From assembly GCF_041381155.1 (NCBI RefSeq), contig NC_091146.1, forward strand, positions 36,087,328 through 36,151,327: a stretch of DNA of 64,000 bases, in the 5' to 3' direction. Below are positions 1 to 11,364 of the stretch, piece by piece. This DNA is from Argopecten irradians (Eukaryota; Mollusca; Bivalvia; Pectinida; Pectinidae). Made by a program: the position numbers and the translations under genes. The notes below the pieces were generated by a model. It was not told where the DNA came from. It made no database searches and saw nothing but the letters and a program-made list of their open reading frames with translations. Positions within the stretch are counted from its first letter, which is position 1; each line of letters begins with the position of its first letter.

Positions 1-114
1 CGCCTTATATCCCTACGGCCTAATAGTCCGAAGGCCCGTTAGTCCGAAGGTCCTATAGTCCGAAGGCCCTTCAGTCCGAAGTCCCAATAGTCCGAAGGCC
101 CGTTAGTCCGAAAA
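1..114 (+). repeat. Left terminal inverted repeat of the fold-back element
   Basis: About seven subrepeats of ~15 bp (TAGTCCGAAGGCCC with variants) follow the outer end. They pair with 5625-5754 in inverted orientation; the right arm has one more subrepeat and carries CCTAAGG variants. Confidence 0.8.
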
Positions 115-458
115 TTAGTAAATATTGCAAGTTGTTGAAATTAACGTACAGTTGTAATTTCACGAAAACATTTTCCTGCACTGTTGATCTGACAAATTCT
201 ATTGACGGCAAGTTGCCATTTTTTCATAAAGCATTGTAAGTTCAAAATTACACAAAATATAAAAAAAAAAATAATAAAAAAGTTGAGATATTATATTTTA
301 TAAGATATCTCACAAGCATACGTTCTATGAATTATCTTAGGAACATACAAGCTTGAAGATATCCGATTGTAAGCCTTATGGACACTGATTTGATTGCATT
401 ATGATTAACGTTGCTCCATGAATAAATGATGTATATAATCAAATCGAAAAATAACCTT

Positions 459-617
459 TGTTGTGTTCTTCCCAACATGTGTGTAAGTATGACAGACAGC
501 CGCCATTTAGTCAAAACAACATTTTATTTATATCCCATAATGCCTTGTAGGGCGTGACTAATAACAGGATGACAGATCCGGAATGCGGAACAATGCGGTC
601 CGGATCATACTATAACA
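459..617 (-). repeat. 3' LTR of the Gypsy element
   Basis: 159 bp, identical to 5065-5223. On the minus strand it begins TGTTATAG and ends ACACAACA. The flanking duplication ACCTT lies at 454-458. Confidence 0.95.
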
Positions 618-629
618 TTCCTCCACCAC
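618..629 (-). other. Polypurine tract
   Basis: Minus strand reads GTGGTGGAGGAA immediately before the 3' LTR, the expected position for plus-strand DNA priming. Confidence 0.75.
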
Positions 630-833
630 AGTTCTTTTGTTCCATTTCTTTGTTGTCAAATCAAATTAAACATTTGAACATTGTAAATCACAAATTTACA
701 AAGTATTAACCAGTCATTCAAATTAATACAATGTCAATAATGAACATAACACTGAACTTTTTGTAAACAATATATAGGACCTTCTGGTCCTGTAGTTACA
801 TTGGGGATTATTATGCCCCATAGCACAATGTAA

Positions 834-3800
834 CTACATCCTAACAAACTCGTCAAATTTTTTTGGAGTTCTTGCATTTCTCTTTGGATTACGCCGAACA
901 GGAATATCAATGTTCACAGTGGATTTCTCAGGTAAGTTTTTACGGATGTCGGTCTCACTGACACCGGTAGTTGGTTCAACAGCATTTGAGGTGGATTGAC
1001 TTGTTTCCTCCGGCACAACAACCTGATCTGGAATTGGGGAAGTTTCCTTCAACGTTGACTCCAAGTCCATGGTGTTAGGTTTGACATTACCCCGTAATTG
1101 GTCCAGATGACGTCGCCACAATACGCCAGGAGCGACCTCGACGCGATATGATAATGGACCAGTCTGTGAGTTGATGGTTCCTGATGTCCACAATGGTTTA
1201 CTTGATCGATAGTCCCTGACAGCAACGGCTTGTCCAGGTTCAAGTACCCGTTGAGCAACCTGCCTTTTTTCAATCATTTTGCTTTGCGTATTTTCGACAT
1301 GTCGCTGGAGGTTGGGTTTGATCAAGTCCATCCTGGTACACAAATTTCGACCCATGAACAACTTTGCAGGAGTTTCGTTGGTCGTAGTGTGTGGTGCATT
1401 GCGGTAAGCCATAAGAAAGTTTGAGAGTTTCTTGTTAATCGAACCAGGGTCCTTGGCGCTAGATCTCATGGCCATTTTGAAGGATTGTACAAATCTCTCT
1501 GCAAGGCCATTTGTACTGGGATGGTATGGCGCCGATGTTGTATGCCGTATACCATTGGCTTTCACGAAATTCCTAAATTCCTCCGAAACAAACTGAGGAC
1601 CATTATCGCTAACGATTTGCCTCGGAATTCCATTCCTTGCAAAAATTGATCGTAGAACCTCTATAGTTTTCTCGGATGTAGTTGTGCTCATTTGTATGAC
1701 CTCTGGCCATTTCGAGCTGGCGTCTACTACTACAAAAAACATTGACCCGAGAAATGGTCCCGCGAAATCTATGTGTATGCGACTCCATGGCTGGGATGGC
1801 CATTCCCACGGATGAATCGGAGCCGCTGGTGGTGCATGTTTCACATCCTGGCATCCCTTACAACTTTTTGTCATAGTCTCAATGTCCTTGTCGATACCAG
1901 GCCACCATGTGTAACTTCTGGCCAAGGCCTTCATCTTCACCACCCCGATGTGGCCCGAATGAAGCTCCTCTAACACACGAGTACGCAAACGTGGTGGAAT
2001 GATCACACGAATTCCCCATAGGAGACACCCATGCTGTACAGTCAGCTCAGTTTTCCTCGTGAAGTATGCCTCCGTTTCACTGTTACGGACATCTGGATTC
2101 CAGCCGGACATTACGCATTCGTAGATCGCCGATAATGTAGGATCGCGAATCGTGTCGCGTTTCACTTGCTCGTGGTTCACTGGCAGTGTGTCAAACTGCG
2201 ACAGGTTTAATATATCTACAGCGTCAAGTTCTTCCACTTCAGGCTCTTTTCCAGAGGATTTAGAATTCACTGGCATACGCGAGAGGCTGTCAGCATTGCC
2301 ATGTCGCTTCGTATTTTTGTACTCTATAGTATAATCGTATCCTGCGAGAAATAACGCATACCGTTGAAGTCGCGCAGCTGATGTCGTTGAAATTCCCTTT
2401 CTTGGGTTGAAAATCGACACCAAGGGTTGGTGATCAGTTATCATTGTGAAGTGGCGTCCGAACAGGTATGTGTGAAAACGTTTCACAGACCAAACAATTC
2501 CCAAGGCTTCTTTATCGATTTGTGCGTAGTTACGTTCGGCTTGAGTCAGAGAGCGCGAAGCATACGCAATGGGACGTTCACTTCCGTCAGCCATAACATG
2601 CGAAAGTACGGCTCCTAAACCTTTCGGCGAAGCGTCACTGGCCACTCTCAGTGGTAATGTTGGATCATAGTGCGTGAGAACGTCTTTCGATGTGACCATG
2701 CGTTTGACCTCCTCAAACGCGGACTGACATTCCTCGTTCCACTTCCACTTAGAATCTTTCTGCAGCAGTGTATGTAGTGGACTGAGTGTTGCGGATAGGT
2801 TTTTCAGGAAGCGTCCATAATAGTTCACAATTCCCAGAAAAGATCTTAATTCTGTGGTGTTCGTCGGTACAGGTGCGTTAACCACCGCTTCCACCTTCTC
2901 TTGGGTCTTGTGCAGTCCATCACTGTCTATTTCATGACCACAGAAAGATACACGTTTCCTGAAAAATTCGCACTTGTCCAAATTTGCTCTAAGACCGTAC
3001 TCTTGGAGTCGTTCCAACACAGAACTGACATTTTGTAGGTGTTCATCAGTGGTTTTGCCTGTGATTATCATGTCGTCTATGATACACTTGACCCCTGGCA
3101 AACCTTGTAAGATTGTGTCCATCGTTCTTTGCCAAATAGCTGGAGCGGACGCGATACCGTATACCAAACGATTAAATTGGTATAGCCCCTTTTCTGTGTT
3201 GATAGTCAACAGATGACGCGAATCCTCATCGACCTCCATCTGTAAGTATGCTTGTCGCAGATCCAACTTTGTAAAATGTTTCCCTCCTGCGAGCGCCGCA
3301 AAAATATCCTCAATTCTCGGTAGTGGATATTGGTCGATTTCCAAAACTGGGTTAACGGTGACCTTGAAATCACCACACAGACGGACTTTGCCTGTTTTCT
3401 TTATCACCGGTACGATGGGAGTCGCCCACTCGCTGTAGTTCACTTTGGTTAAGATACCATTTTCAACAAGACTGTTTATTTCTGCTTCTACTTTTGGACG
3501 GATAGCATAAGGCACTGGCCTCGGTTTACAGAATTTTGGTGTGGCGTCCTTTTTCAAGTTTAGCTTGGCCTTGACCCCATTTACCGTTCCAAGGTCATCT
3601 CCAAATACGTCCTTGTATTTGTCCAAGATAGTCTGCAATTTAGCAGGTGGGTCCAAATGTTCTGTATAATTACTAGCCTCATTTCGTTTCACAGAGACAG
3701 ATTTTATGGTTGGCCAATCTAATGTGATATGTTTCAACCACTCGCGTCCAAAAAGTGTAGGTCCACCTTTCTGTACTACATATAACTTCAGGGTTTTACA

Positions 3801-4907
3801 TTGTTTATTATATTCAACCTTCACATTTGCCACACCCAATGGTTTGAGTTTTTCACCTGAATATGTTTTCAAACACACATCAGCACGTGTCAAATTTTTC
3901 ATTTGACCAGGGAAATGTTTCTCATATGACTTCTGCGCCATTACAGAGACAGCTGCACCTGTATCTAGCTCCATTTCCACTTCCAACCCATTTAGCTTAG
4001 GTTTTAACACTATTGCCCCATCTCTGGACTTCTCCATAGACATAATTTCAAGTGATGCTATGAAATCATCATCTTCATCTTTTTCCTCAATCATATGGAC
4101 CTTACCACCCTTCGGTCTCTTACATGCTTTTCTACAGTGACCGGTTTTATGACAACCGTAACATTCTTTATCCTTAAAATAACACTCATCGGGGTTATGT
4201 GATGTAGAGTTACAGCGGTAGCACTTTGACTGTTTATATTTGTCACGATCAGGTTTCTTCGGAACACTTCGACTGTCCGGTCGCCGTTTCGCAGGCTTCG
4301 ATGCAATTTTGTGGACCGTCGCTGAAGATCCAGACCGCAGTTCGTTCGCGTCGCGTGCTGCTGTTTCCATAGCGATAGCTACCTCACTAGCTGTTTCAAG
4401 GGTTAACGTTGCCTCAGACAACAGTTTTTTTTGTATGTGCTCAGACCGTAAGCCACAAACCAAGCGATCCCTTAATGCATCATTCAGAGTCGCAGCGAAC
4501 TCACAATGTTCAGCTAATTTCCTGATAGCTGCCAAGTATTCGCGTATACTTTCACCTTCCTTTTGGTCTCTTTTATGGAATCTGAAACGTTCCGCAATAA
4601 CCAAGGGTTTTGGGCTCAGGTGGTTTTTCAGAAGGTTAACTAACTCATCATATGTTTTGTCAGAAGGCTTTGCTGGGGCGGTCAATCCACGTAATAACGT
4701 ATAGGTCGGCCCACCCATTAGACTCAATAACGCCGCTACTTTCTTTTCGTTTTTGACGTCGTTACAAATGAAATACTGGTCGAGGCGTTCACTGTAACTG
4801 TCCCATGTTTCGATGGAACTATCAAAAATGTCTATACGACCTATTCTCCCTGCCATGACGAACAAGAGTGTGAAATGGTGTGCAAATGTCAACTTTCCCA
4901 CGACCAC
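834..4907 (-). CDS. Gag-Pol polyprotein of a Gypsy-type retrotransposon
   Basis: 1357 residues in one frame with no frameshift between gag and pol. In order: gag capsid-like region (~20-200); two CCHC zinc knuckles (CYRC...C at ~229-242 and CYGC...C at ~249-262); aspartic protease with DTGA at ~315; reverse transcriptase (~460-640); RNase H (~750-865, with DAS, KEAL and TDHQPL); integrase with an HHCC zinc finger (~983-1020) and a DD35E triad at about D1047, D1101 and E1137; and a C-terminal GPY/F-like stretch. An odd point: the RT catalytic box reads IIDD (~609-612) where most relatives have YxDD; both aspartates are kept. Met18 (MAGRIGRI) is an equally plausible start. Lineage is probably Mag/K02A2.6-like by the look of the pol motifs; no phylogeny was run. 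Confidence 0.97.
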   Translation of the reverse strand: MVVGKLTFAHHFTLLFVMAGRIGRIDIFDSSIETWDSYSERLDQYFICNDVKNEKKVAALLSLMGGPTYTLLRGLTAPAKPSDKTYDELVNLLKNHLSPKPLVIAERFRFHKRDQKEGESIREYLAAIRKLAEHCEFAATLNDALRDRLVCGLRSEHIQKKLLSEATLTLETASEVAIAMETAARDANELRSGSSATVHKIASKPAKRRPDSRSVPKKPDRDKYKQSKCYRCNSTSHNPDECYFKDKECYGCHKTGHCRKACKRPKGGKVHMIEEKDEDDDFIASLEIMSMEKSRDGAIVLKPKLNGLEVEMELDTGAAVSVMAQKSYEKHFPGQMKNLTRADVCLKTYSGEKLKPLGVANVKVEYNKQCKTLKLYVVQKGGPTLFGREWLKHITLDWPTIKSVSVKRNEASNYTEHLDPPAKLQTILDKYKDVFGDDLGTVNGVKAKLNLKKDATPKFCKPRPVPYAIRPKVEAEINSLVENGILTKVNYSEWATPIVPVIKKTGKVRLCGDFKVTVNPVLEIDQYPLPRIEDIFAALAGGKHFTKLDLRQAYLQMEVDEDSRHLLTINTEKGLYQFNRLVYGIASAPAIWQRTMDTILQGLPGVKCIIDDMIITGKTTDEHLQNVSSVLERLQEYGLRANLDKCEFFRKRVSFCGHEIDSDGLHKTQEKVEAVVNAPVPTNTTELRSFLGIVNYYGRFLKNLSATLSPLHTLLQKDSKWKWNEECQSAFEEVKRMVTSKDVLTHYDPTLPLRVASDASPKGLGAVLSHVMADGSERPIAYASRSLTQAERNYAQIDKEALGIVWSVKRFHTYLFGRHFTMITDHQPLVSIFNPRKGISTTSAARLQRYALFLAGYDYTIEYKNTKRHGNADSLSRMPVNSKSSGKEPEVEELDAVDILNLSQFDTLPVNHEQVKRDTIRDPTLSAIYECVMSGWNPDVRNSETEAYFTRKTELTVQHGCLLWGIRVIIPPRLRTRVLEELHSGHIGVVKMKALARSYTWWPGIDKDIETMTKSCKGCQDVKHAPPAAPIHPWEWPSQPWSRIHIDFAGPFLGSMFFVVVDASSKWPEVIQMSTTTSEKTIEVLRSIFARNGIPRQIVSDNGPQFVSEEFRNFVKANGIRHTTSAPYHPSTNGLAERFVQSFKMAMRSSAKDPGSINKKLSNFLMAYRNAPHTTTNETPAKLFMGRNLCTRMDLIKPNLQRHVENTQSKMIEKRQVAQRVLEPGQAVAVRDYRSSKPLWTSGTINSQTGPLSYRVEVAPGVLWRRHLDQLRGNVKPNTMDLESTLKETSPIPDQVVVPEETSQSTSNAVEPTTGVSETDIRKNLPEKSTVNIDIPVRRNPKRNARTPKKFDEFVRM

Positions 4908-5041
4908 GTGGATTTACAGTGAGGGGGGGACGTAACACGGACACCGCTTCGAACAGCTCAGTACATCGGTATTGACAGTTTACTGGTGAAATGGCGTTAC
5001 CTTCACAACCTTGATACCTTTATTCATTGTTCGCTTGAGTT

Positions 5042-5060
5042 CGTATCATCCTCGTCGCCA
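5042..5060 (-). other. Primer-binding site of the Gypsy element
   Basis: Four bases inside the 5' LTR the minus strand reads TGGCGACGAGGATGATACG. The leading TGG complements a tRNA CCA end. The priming tRNA was not identified. Confidence 0.65.
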
Positions 5061-5064
5061 GATA

Positions 5065-5223
5065 TGTTGTGTTCTTCCCAACATGTGTGTAAGTATGACA
5101 GACAGCCGCCATTTAGTCAAAACAACATTTTATTTATATCCCATAATGCCTTGTAGGGCGTGACTAATAACAGGATGACAGATCCGGAATGCGGAACAAT
5201 GCGGTCCGGATCATACTATAACA
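5065..5223 (-). repeat. 5' LTR of the Gypsy element
   Basis: 159 bp, identical to 459-617, so it would hold the promoter for the minus-strand transcript. Flanked outward by ACCTT at 5224-5228. Confidence 0.95.
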
Positions 5224-5624
5224 ACCTTTATTATACCTGTAAACGTCGTTATATTGTACAATATGTACATGTATTTAACGACTTTTTTTTGCGCTTCCTT
5301 CCCATTTCTTTGACTTGTTTATTCTACCTTTAATGACGGAAATGGTCCCTATAATGATATTTTAGGGGGAACCGATTGCATTGTACATATAAAATGCATA
5401 TACTTTTTAATATCAGATACGTTTACGTATTCCAAGATTATGCTCCTTTTTAAAATTTGCAACATTTCGTTGTTTATTATCGTTTTTCATATCAAATCTA
5501 TAGAGTCACATACATGTAAGTATACCTTAGCAAATTTACAACAAATCTTTTGCATCGAAAACCGTAATAAACGTTTGTTTCATTTCGAGTACTGTTCGCA
5601 TATAAATTCCAGTTATATTATCGG

Positions 5625-5754
5625 TTTTCGGACTAGTGGGCCTTCGGACTAACGGGCCTTAGGACTATTGGGCCTTCGGACTAACGGGCCTTAGGACTAA
5701 TGGGCCTTAGGACTAGTGGGCCTTCGGACTATTGGGCCGTAGGGATATAAGGCG
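5625..5754 (-). repeat. Right terminal inverted repeat of the fold-back element
   Basis: Reverse complement of the left arm, with subrepeats of the form GGGCCTTCGGACTA and GGGCCTTAGGACTA. It ends in AGGGATATAAGGCG. Confidence 0.8.
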
Positions 5755-6380
5755 GTCACCATCCTTTCGACGGCCGGCAGGATTCGAACTTGACTCAATT
5801 TTGATAGTAGGTTATTACAAATGTCATCTATGAAAGCAGTTTGCATCTAGATTTCGGTTTGATGCCATTTTCACGATGATAACAAACAGTACACACTACA
5901 AACAAGCAATAACAGTCACCGGAAGTCCCCTAAAGGTCACCACGCACGGGTCATGGGAGGCATAAACCTGCGCGTGGGACTTGTTTTTTTTTTAGTTTTT
6001 TTTTTTTTAAATCGGTGCTATTTTCCTCTTCCTTTTCCCTTTCTCTTAGTATATTTTCTATTACTTTGATATCTCTTCTATCGTTTAAGACCATCTGCAT
6101 GTCTGTATCTTGATAATTAAGCTCACAACGACAGGTTTCCGGGCACACACTAAAATCCGGATTTCAGACCTCAATTTTTGACTTATTTGGGCATGTTCAA
6201 AGGTGATTTGTGACGTCACTAATGCAATGACCGAATCGATATTGACATGCTATATAGGGATGAACATCTCCTTTTCAAAAAACTAGTATTTAGTTTTTCA
6301 ACGGTCTCAGTGGGCCCCCAGAAGGGTGCATGAAATGGGGCAAATGAATAATTACGCATAAATACGTTACGGCCGTCCAA
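5755..6380. other. Non-coding spacer
   Basis: No supported gene. A short stretch near 5775-5795 (GGATTCGAACTTG) looks like the TpsiC arm of a tRNA-derived SINE relic. Poly-T tracts near 5985-6008. Confidence 0.5.
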
Positions 6381-8720
6381 ACGATATCCAACAATGTTTA
6401 GGCAAGAACGCAAATGACAATCACTTATCAATTCTTGGTTTCGAGATCATGCAGCTTCACGTTTTTTTTTTACAAAACCCACAATTCTACATACGTATAT
6501 CTACATGTATAGAGGGAAGAGTATTATATTTAGATAATATTATAGACCTGTACATTGTAAACAATATAGGGAAATAACAGTAACGTTAAAACTACGAAAA
6601 AAAATATATCTAATATTTCTACTTTCGGTTTGTACTAGCCTTTTAGAGTAAAAGTCACACCGATATTATAATGTCAAACCGATATCTACTTTCGGTTTGC
6701 ACTACTCTATCAGAGTAATGTCACACCGATATCATAATGTCAAACTGATATCTACTTTCGGTTTGTACTAGCCTATCAGAGTACTGTCACACCGACATTA
6801 TAATGTCAAACCAATATCTAATTTCGGTTTGTACTAGTCTATCAGTCTACTGTCATACCGATATTATAATGTCAAACCGATATCTACTTTCGGTTTGTAC
6901 TAGCCTACAGAGTACTGTCACACAGATATTATAATGTCAAACCGATATCTACTTTCGGTTTGTACTAGCCCATCAGAGTACTGTTACCCCGATATTTTAA
7001 TGTCAAACCGATATCTACTTTCGGTTTGTACTAGTCTATCAGTCTACTGTCACATCGATATTATAATGTCAAACCGATATCTACTTTCGGTTTGTACTAG
7101 CCCATCAGAGTACTGTAACACCGATATTATAATGTCAAACCAATATCTACTTTCGGTGGTTTGTACTAGCCTATCAGAGTACTGTCACACCGATATTATA
7201 ATGTCAAACCGATATCTACTTTCGGTTTGTACTAGCCCATCAGAGTACTGTCACACCGATATTATAATGTCAAACCGATATCTACTTTCGGTTTGTACTA
7301 GCCCATCAGAGTAAATGTCACACCGATATTATAATGTCAAACCGATATCTACTTTCGGTTTGTACTAGCCCATCAGAGTACTGTCACGCCGATATTATAA
7401 TGTCAAACCGATATCTACTTTCGGTTTGTACTAGCCCATCAGAGTACTGTCACACCGATATTATAATGTCAAATCGATATCTACTTTCGGTTTGTACTAG
7501 TCTATCAGAGTACTGTCACACCGATATTATAATGTCAAACCGATATCTACTTTCGGTTTGTACTAGCCCATCAGAGTACTGTCACACCGATATTATAATG
7601 TCAAACCGATATCTACTTTCGGTTTGTACTAGCCCATCAGAGTACTGTCACACCGATATTATAATGTCAAACAAATATCTACTTTCGGTTTGTACTAGCC
7701 CTATCAGAGTAAATGTCACACCGATATTATAATGTCAAACAAATACCCTACTTTCGGTTTGTACTGGCCCTATCAGAGTAAATGTCACACCGTATTATAA
7801 TGTCAAACCGATATCTACTTTCGGTTTGTACTAGCCTATCAGAGTACTGTCACACCGATATTATAATGTCAAATCGATATCTACTTTCGGTTTGTACTAG
7901 TCTATCAGAGTAAATGTCACACCGATATTATAATGTCAAATCGATATCTACTTTCGGTTTGTACTAGCCCATCAGAGTACTGTCACACCGATATTATAAT
8001 GTCAAACCGATATCTACTTTCGGTTTGTACTAGCCCATCAGAGTACTGTCACACCGATATTATAATGTCAAACCGATATCTACTTTCGGTTTGTACTAGC
8101 CCATCAGAGTACTGTCACACCGATATTATAATGTCAAACCGATATCTACTTTCGGTTTGTACTAGCCCATCAGAGTACTGTCACACCGATATTATAATGT
8201 CAAACCGATATCTACTTTCGGTTTGTACTAGTCTATCAGAGTACTGTCACACCGATATTATAATGTCAAACCGATATCTACTTTCGGTTTGTACTAGCCC
8301 ATCAGAGTACTGTCACACCGATATTATAATGTCAAACCGATATCTACTTTCGGTTTGTACTAGCCCATCAGAGTACTGTCATGTCGATATTATAATGTCA
8401 AACAAAAGATTGACCTGCTGTACAGTTTCTATGTTAGTTTTATGTCTACATTATCACTAGATATTATATACATATAACCACACAACTTTAAACTCGTGTA
8501 CTCACCACACAGACCACAGGTTTTCTTTGATTAACCTTTGAGGGGGAGCCGGTCTGTCCTAAACTTTGTCCGGCTCGACTCGAAGGAGTATAGCACCATT
8601 CGGAAGTCATCGGACGTCGTACATTGTCATGTTATACATCCGAGGAGTTTCGATTGGGTATCGCACAATGTACCCGGTAAATAATACACAACCTATATAA
8701 TTTAGTCTGCTCGTTTCGTT
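6381..8720. mobile_element. Dispersed element carrying a 66-bp tandem array, copy 1
   Basis: The array at ~6604-8401 is bounded on both sides by sequence that recurs around the second array at 17341-18233. Left flank: ATATCCAACAATGTTTAGGC and the block before TAGAGGGAAGAGTATTATAT. Right flank: from AAAGATTGACCTGCTGT through the GAGCCGG...CCGGCTC hairpin at 8546-8576 to TAGTCTGCTCG near 8710. Two copies sharing both flanks but differing in repeat number suggest a mobile or duplicated unit with a built-in minisatellite, a design known from bivalve MITEs and Helitron-like elements. No transposase is encoded and true termini were not resolved. Confidence 0.65.
6604..8401. repeat. 66-bp tandem array, about 27 copies
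   Basis: Consensus contains AAACCGATATCTACTTTCGG, TTTGTACTAGCCCATCAGAG and TACTGTCACACCGATATTAT. AAACCGA and TCGGTTT form a 7-bp stem with a 9-base loop in each unit. Because 66 is divisible by 3 the array shows long open frames of 22-residue repeats in any stop-free frame. I regard these as by-products, since the frame is broken wherever a unit gains or loses a base (e.g. ~7310, ~7690-7790, ~7910). Confidence 0.93.
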
Positions 8721-9070
8721 CTGACTACCGGTGTATGGGGTGACCGGTCGAAAACCTCGTATATAACCGGTATTCAATCATGGCGGACAAGCAATTAATT
8801 AAGAAAATATATGTTACTCGAATCACGACCTTTCAGTCCTTGTGAAATGTGAATATACATAGGTATAATGCCAATATACGAATCTCTGACACAGCTAACA
8901 TGCATGTTAAAAGATATTACAGTTTGGAGTTCAATGATACTACTATAGAAACAGTTGAAGGACAGATATTTTTTTTATTTAATTTTTATTTATATATTAA
9001 AATGGAGGCTTAAAATCTGCTTAATGAAACCCATGGACAGTCGGTCGTACTGTACACTGCTACCTACATT
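8721..9070. other. Non-coding spacer
   Basis: No supported gene. A short ATGGCGG frame of 18 codons near 8780 has no sign of being an exon. Confidence 0.4.
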
Positions 9071-10215
9071 ATGTATCTCCCTCGAGCTCGATAATAATTG
9101 GACTAATTATCTCCTTTGATGGAAATAATTGGACAAATTATTTCCCTCTATGATGATTATTCAAATTCATTATCTCCCTTGATGATGGTAATTGGACTAA
9201 TTATTTCCCTTGATGATGGTTATTGGAGTGGACTAATTATCTCCCTTGATGATATTTGGACTTATTATCTCCCTTGATGAAGGTTATTGGAGTGGACTAA
9301 TTAACCCTTTGATGATAATTGGAATTATTATCTCCCTTGATAACAATTTGACTTATTATCTCCCTTGATGATAATTGGACTTATTATCCTCTTTGATGAT
9401 ATTTGGACTAATTATCTCCCTTGATGATATTTGGACTTATTATCTCCCTTGATGAAGGTTATTGGAGTAGACTAATTTTCTCCCTTGATGATATTTGGAC
9501 TTATTATCTCCCTTGATGATATTTGGAATTATTATCTCCCTTGATGATGTTTATTGAAGTGGACTAATTTTCTCCCTTGATGGTATTTGGATTTATTATC
9601 TCCCTTGATTGTAATTGGTTGTATTATTTTCCTTGATGATATTTTTTTTGTTATCTCCCATTATGGTGATAACTTGAGTATTATCTCCCTTGATGGTATA
9701 GATTAATTATCTGACTTCATGAAAATAATTGACTGATTATTTCCCTTGATGGTTATTTGAGTGGACTAATTATCCCCCTTGATGATAATTGCATTAATTA
9801 TTTCCTTTCATGATAGTTACTAGAGTGGACTTATAATCTTCCTTTGTGATATTTGGACTTATTATCGCTCTCCCTTGATGATTTTTGGACTTATCATCTC
9901 CCTTGATGATGTTTATTGTAGTCGACTAATTATCTCCCTTGATGATATTTGAAATAATTATTGATGATAATTGGTTTTATTATCTCCCTTGATGATAATT
10001 GGTTTGATTATCCTCCTTGATGATATTTGGACTAATTATCTCCCTTGATGATATTTGGACTTATTATCTCCCTTGGTGATAATTGGTTTTATTATCTCCC
10101 GTAATGATATTTGGTTTTATTATCCTTGATGGGAGTAACTGGACTAATTATCTCCCTTGATGATAATTGGACTAATTATATCCCTTGATGATAATTGGTT
10201 TTATTATCTCATTTC
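9071..10215. repeat. AT-rich degenerate minisatellite, ~27-31 bp
   Basis: Dozens of irregular units built on ATTATCTCCCTTGATGATAT followed by TTGGACT or TTGGTTTT. Units vary in length and some carry an inserted GTTATTGGAGTGG block. The complementary word AGGGAGATAA recurs in nearly every unit. Confidence 0.88.
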
Positions 10216-10695
10216 ATGATATGAATGAGTGACACATCCTGTGTAGCCAGGAACAATAAAACAGTTGTAATGTTTATTGTTTCAGTGGTTTAGTGGTGTA
10301 TACAGTTTTAATATTTTCATTTAAAATTTTTATCTTTTTTAGACAATCCTCATCAGATGATGAGCAATTAAAATCCATTTCATTCGTCATTCTTATCTTG
10401 CATCTGTCTATTATCTATTCTTGTTCATTATGGGGTCTTTCTCAAAAGTTCCCCTATATATATATTAACTGACCCTAGTTATGCATATTGCATATTGGTA
10501 TTGATTTGTCAACAAGATGGTTGACAGGCAGCCATCTTTGATTTTGATACAATGTAGCTGATAGCTGAAGTTTGTATGACGGAACAACGTGGCTTGTCAT
10601 CATTATGACGTAATCTTGTATACTGATTACAATTGTCACTTAAAACATAACTTCCAGTCGGATAGCCAGTCCCTCATATATTTATTAGTTGTTAA

Positions 10696-10954
10696 TACCG
10701 TATTCAACCTTATAAGCGCCACCATCCCTATAAGTACCCCCCGGCTAGTGAATGAAAATCAGACTGAAATTATGAAAACCATATAAGTTTCTTAATTTAA
10801 TTTCTTTTGCGAATTGATTTATGACTAAGTTTGTGCCATAATTCTATGAAAGGCTAAGCCCAAATTTTGTTCAATTAGCACCTTGTTATTTTTTTTTTAT
10901 TTATTTATTTTAATTTTTTAAGCGTTCTGGGCGCTTATGGGGTCAAATACGGTA
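10696..10954. mobile_element. Small MITE with TACCGTATT ends
   Basis: Left end TACCGTATTCAACCTTATAA (then GCGCC) pairs with the reverse complement of the right end, TACCGTATTTGACCCCATAA (then GCGCC). 259 bp, non-coding. A related end occurs at 46552-46923. Confidence 0.72.
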
Positions 10955-11364
10955 CTAACAACGTCACACTCCACAGTTCACACATATCCATACTGGTACT
11001 CTATGCTATATAGTGTCCTATATACTGACGCCATTTCTGCAAATGTTGGAGAAACAACCATCCATCAATAGTTTTAAATCTAAATTTAGTTGTAAGACAT
11101 TTGACCTCTGACCTCCAGATATGATATTGTTGCCAAATCATCACTTGTGGAAAGATTATCTACATGAAGTTCCGAGTTCCAAAAGATTTTTCCCAAAGAC
11201 AAATTCTCCACTTCAAGCTATCAGACAAAATTTTTAATAGAATCCAACATGGGTGTGTTAAGGCGACTTATAGAATTTTTAATCCCCTTGGAGTTGAGAC
11301 TACAGTTAATATAAGTACCCCTGCTATTATACAGTTGGTAGTAGACTAAAGGTTACATCCTTGT

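Larger units (their letters stand above)
459..5223 (-). mobile_element. Complete Gypsy/Metaviridae LTR retrotransposon
   Basis: Two direct 159-bp LTRs (459-617 and 5065-5223) read identically base for base and carry TG...CA ends. The element is flanked by a 5-bp target duplication ACCTT (454-458 and 5224-5228). On the minus strand the order is 5' LTR, primer-binding site, a single gag-pol frame (834-4907), polypurine tract, 3' LTR. The order protease, RT, RNase H, integrase is that of Ty3/Gypsy. There is no env-like frame. Identical LTRs and an unbroken 1357-codon frame indicate a recent insertion; whether it is transcribed cannot be judged. It sits inside the older fold-back element. Confidence 0.96.
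1..5754. mobile_element. Fold-back (long-TIR) DNA element split by a retrotransposon
   Basis: The first ~114 bases and the last ~130 bases (5625-5754) are inverted copies. Both begin, read inward, with CGCCTTATATCCCTACGGCC and continue as a row of ~15-bp subrepeats of the form TAGTCCGAAGGCCC. Between them lie AT-rich non-coding sequence (115-458 and 5229-5624) and the LTR retrotransposon at 459-5223. Without that insertion the element would be about 1 kb and has no transposase frame, so it is non-autonomous. Subrepeat-built inverted termini are the hallmark of fold-back elements. The left end coincides with the window start, so the true end may lie further left and no target duplication can be checked. 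Confidence 0.78.

Noticed and set aside
6604-8401. Possible CRISPR array
   Set aside because: Units are contiguous with no unique spacers, and the context is eukaryotic. The same applies to the other arrays.
6934-8460. Long open frames with repeating MSNRYLLSVCTSPSEYCHTDII
   Set aside because: They come from a 66-bp tandem array; frames break at indels, there is no start or regulatory context, and the same array elsewhere shows the same effect.
8780-8836. ATGGCGGACAAG start as a possible first exon
   Set aside because: Only 18 codons before a stop, no splice donor in frame and no downstream exon.
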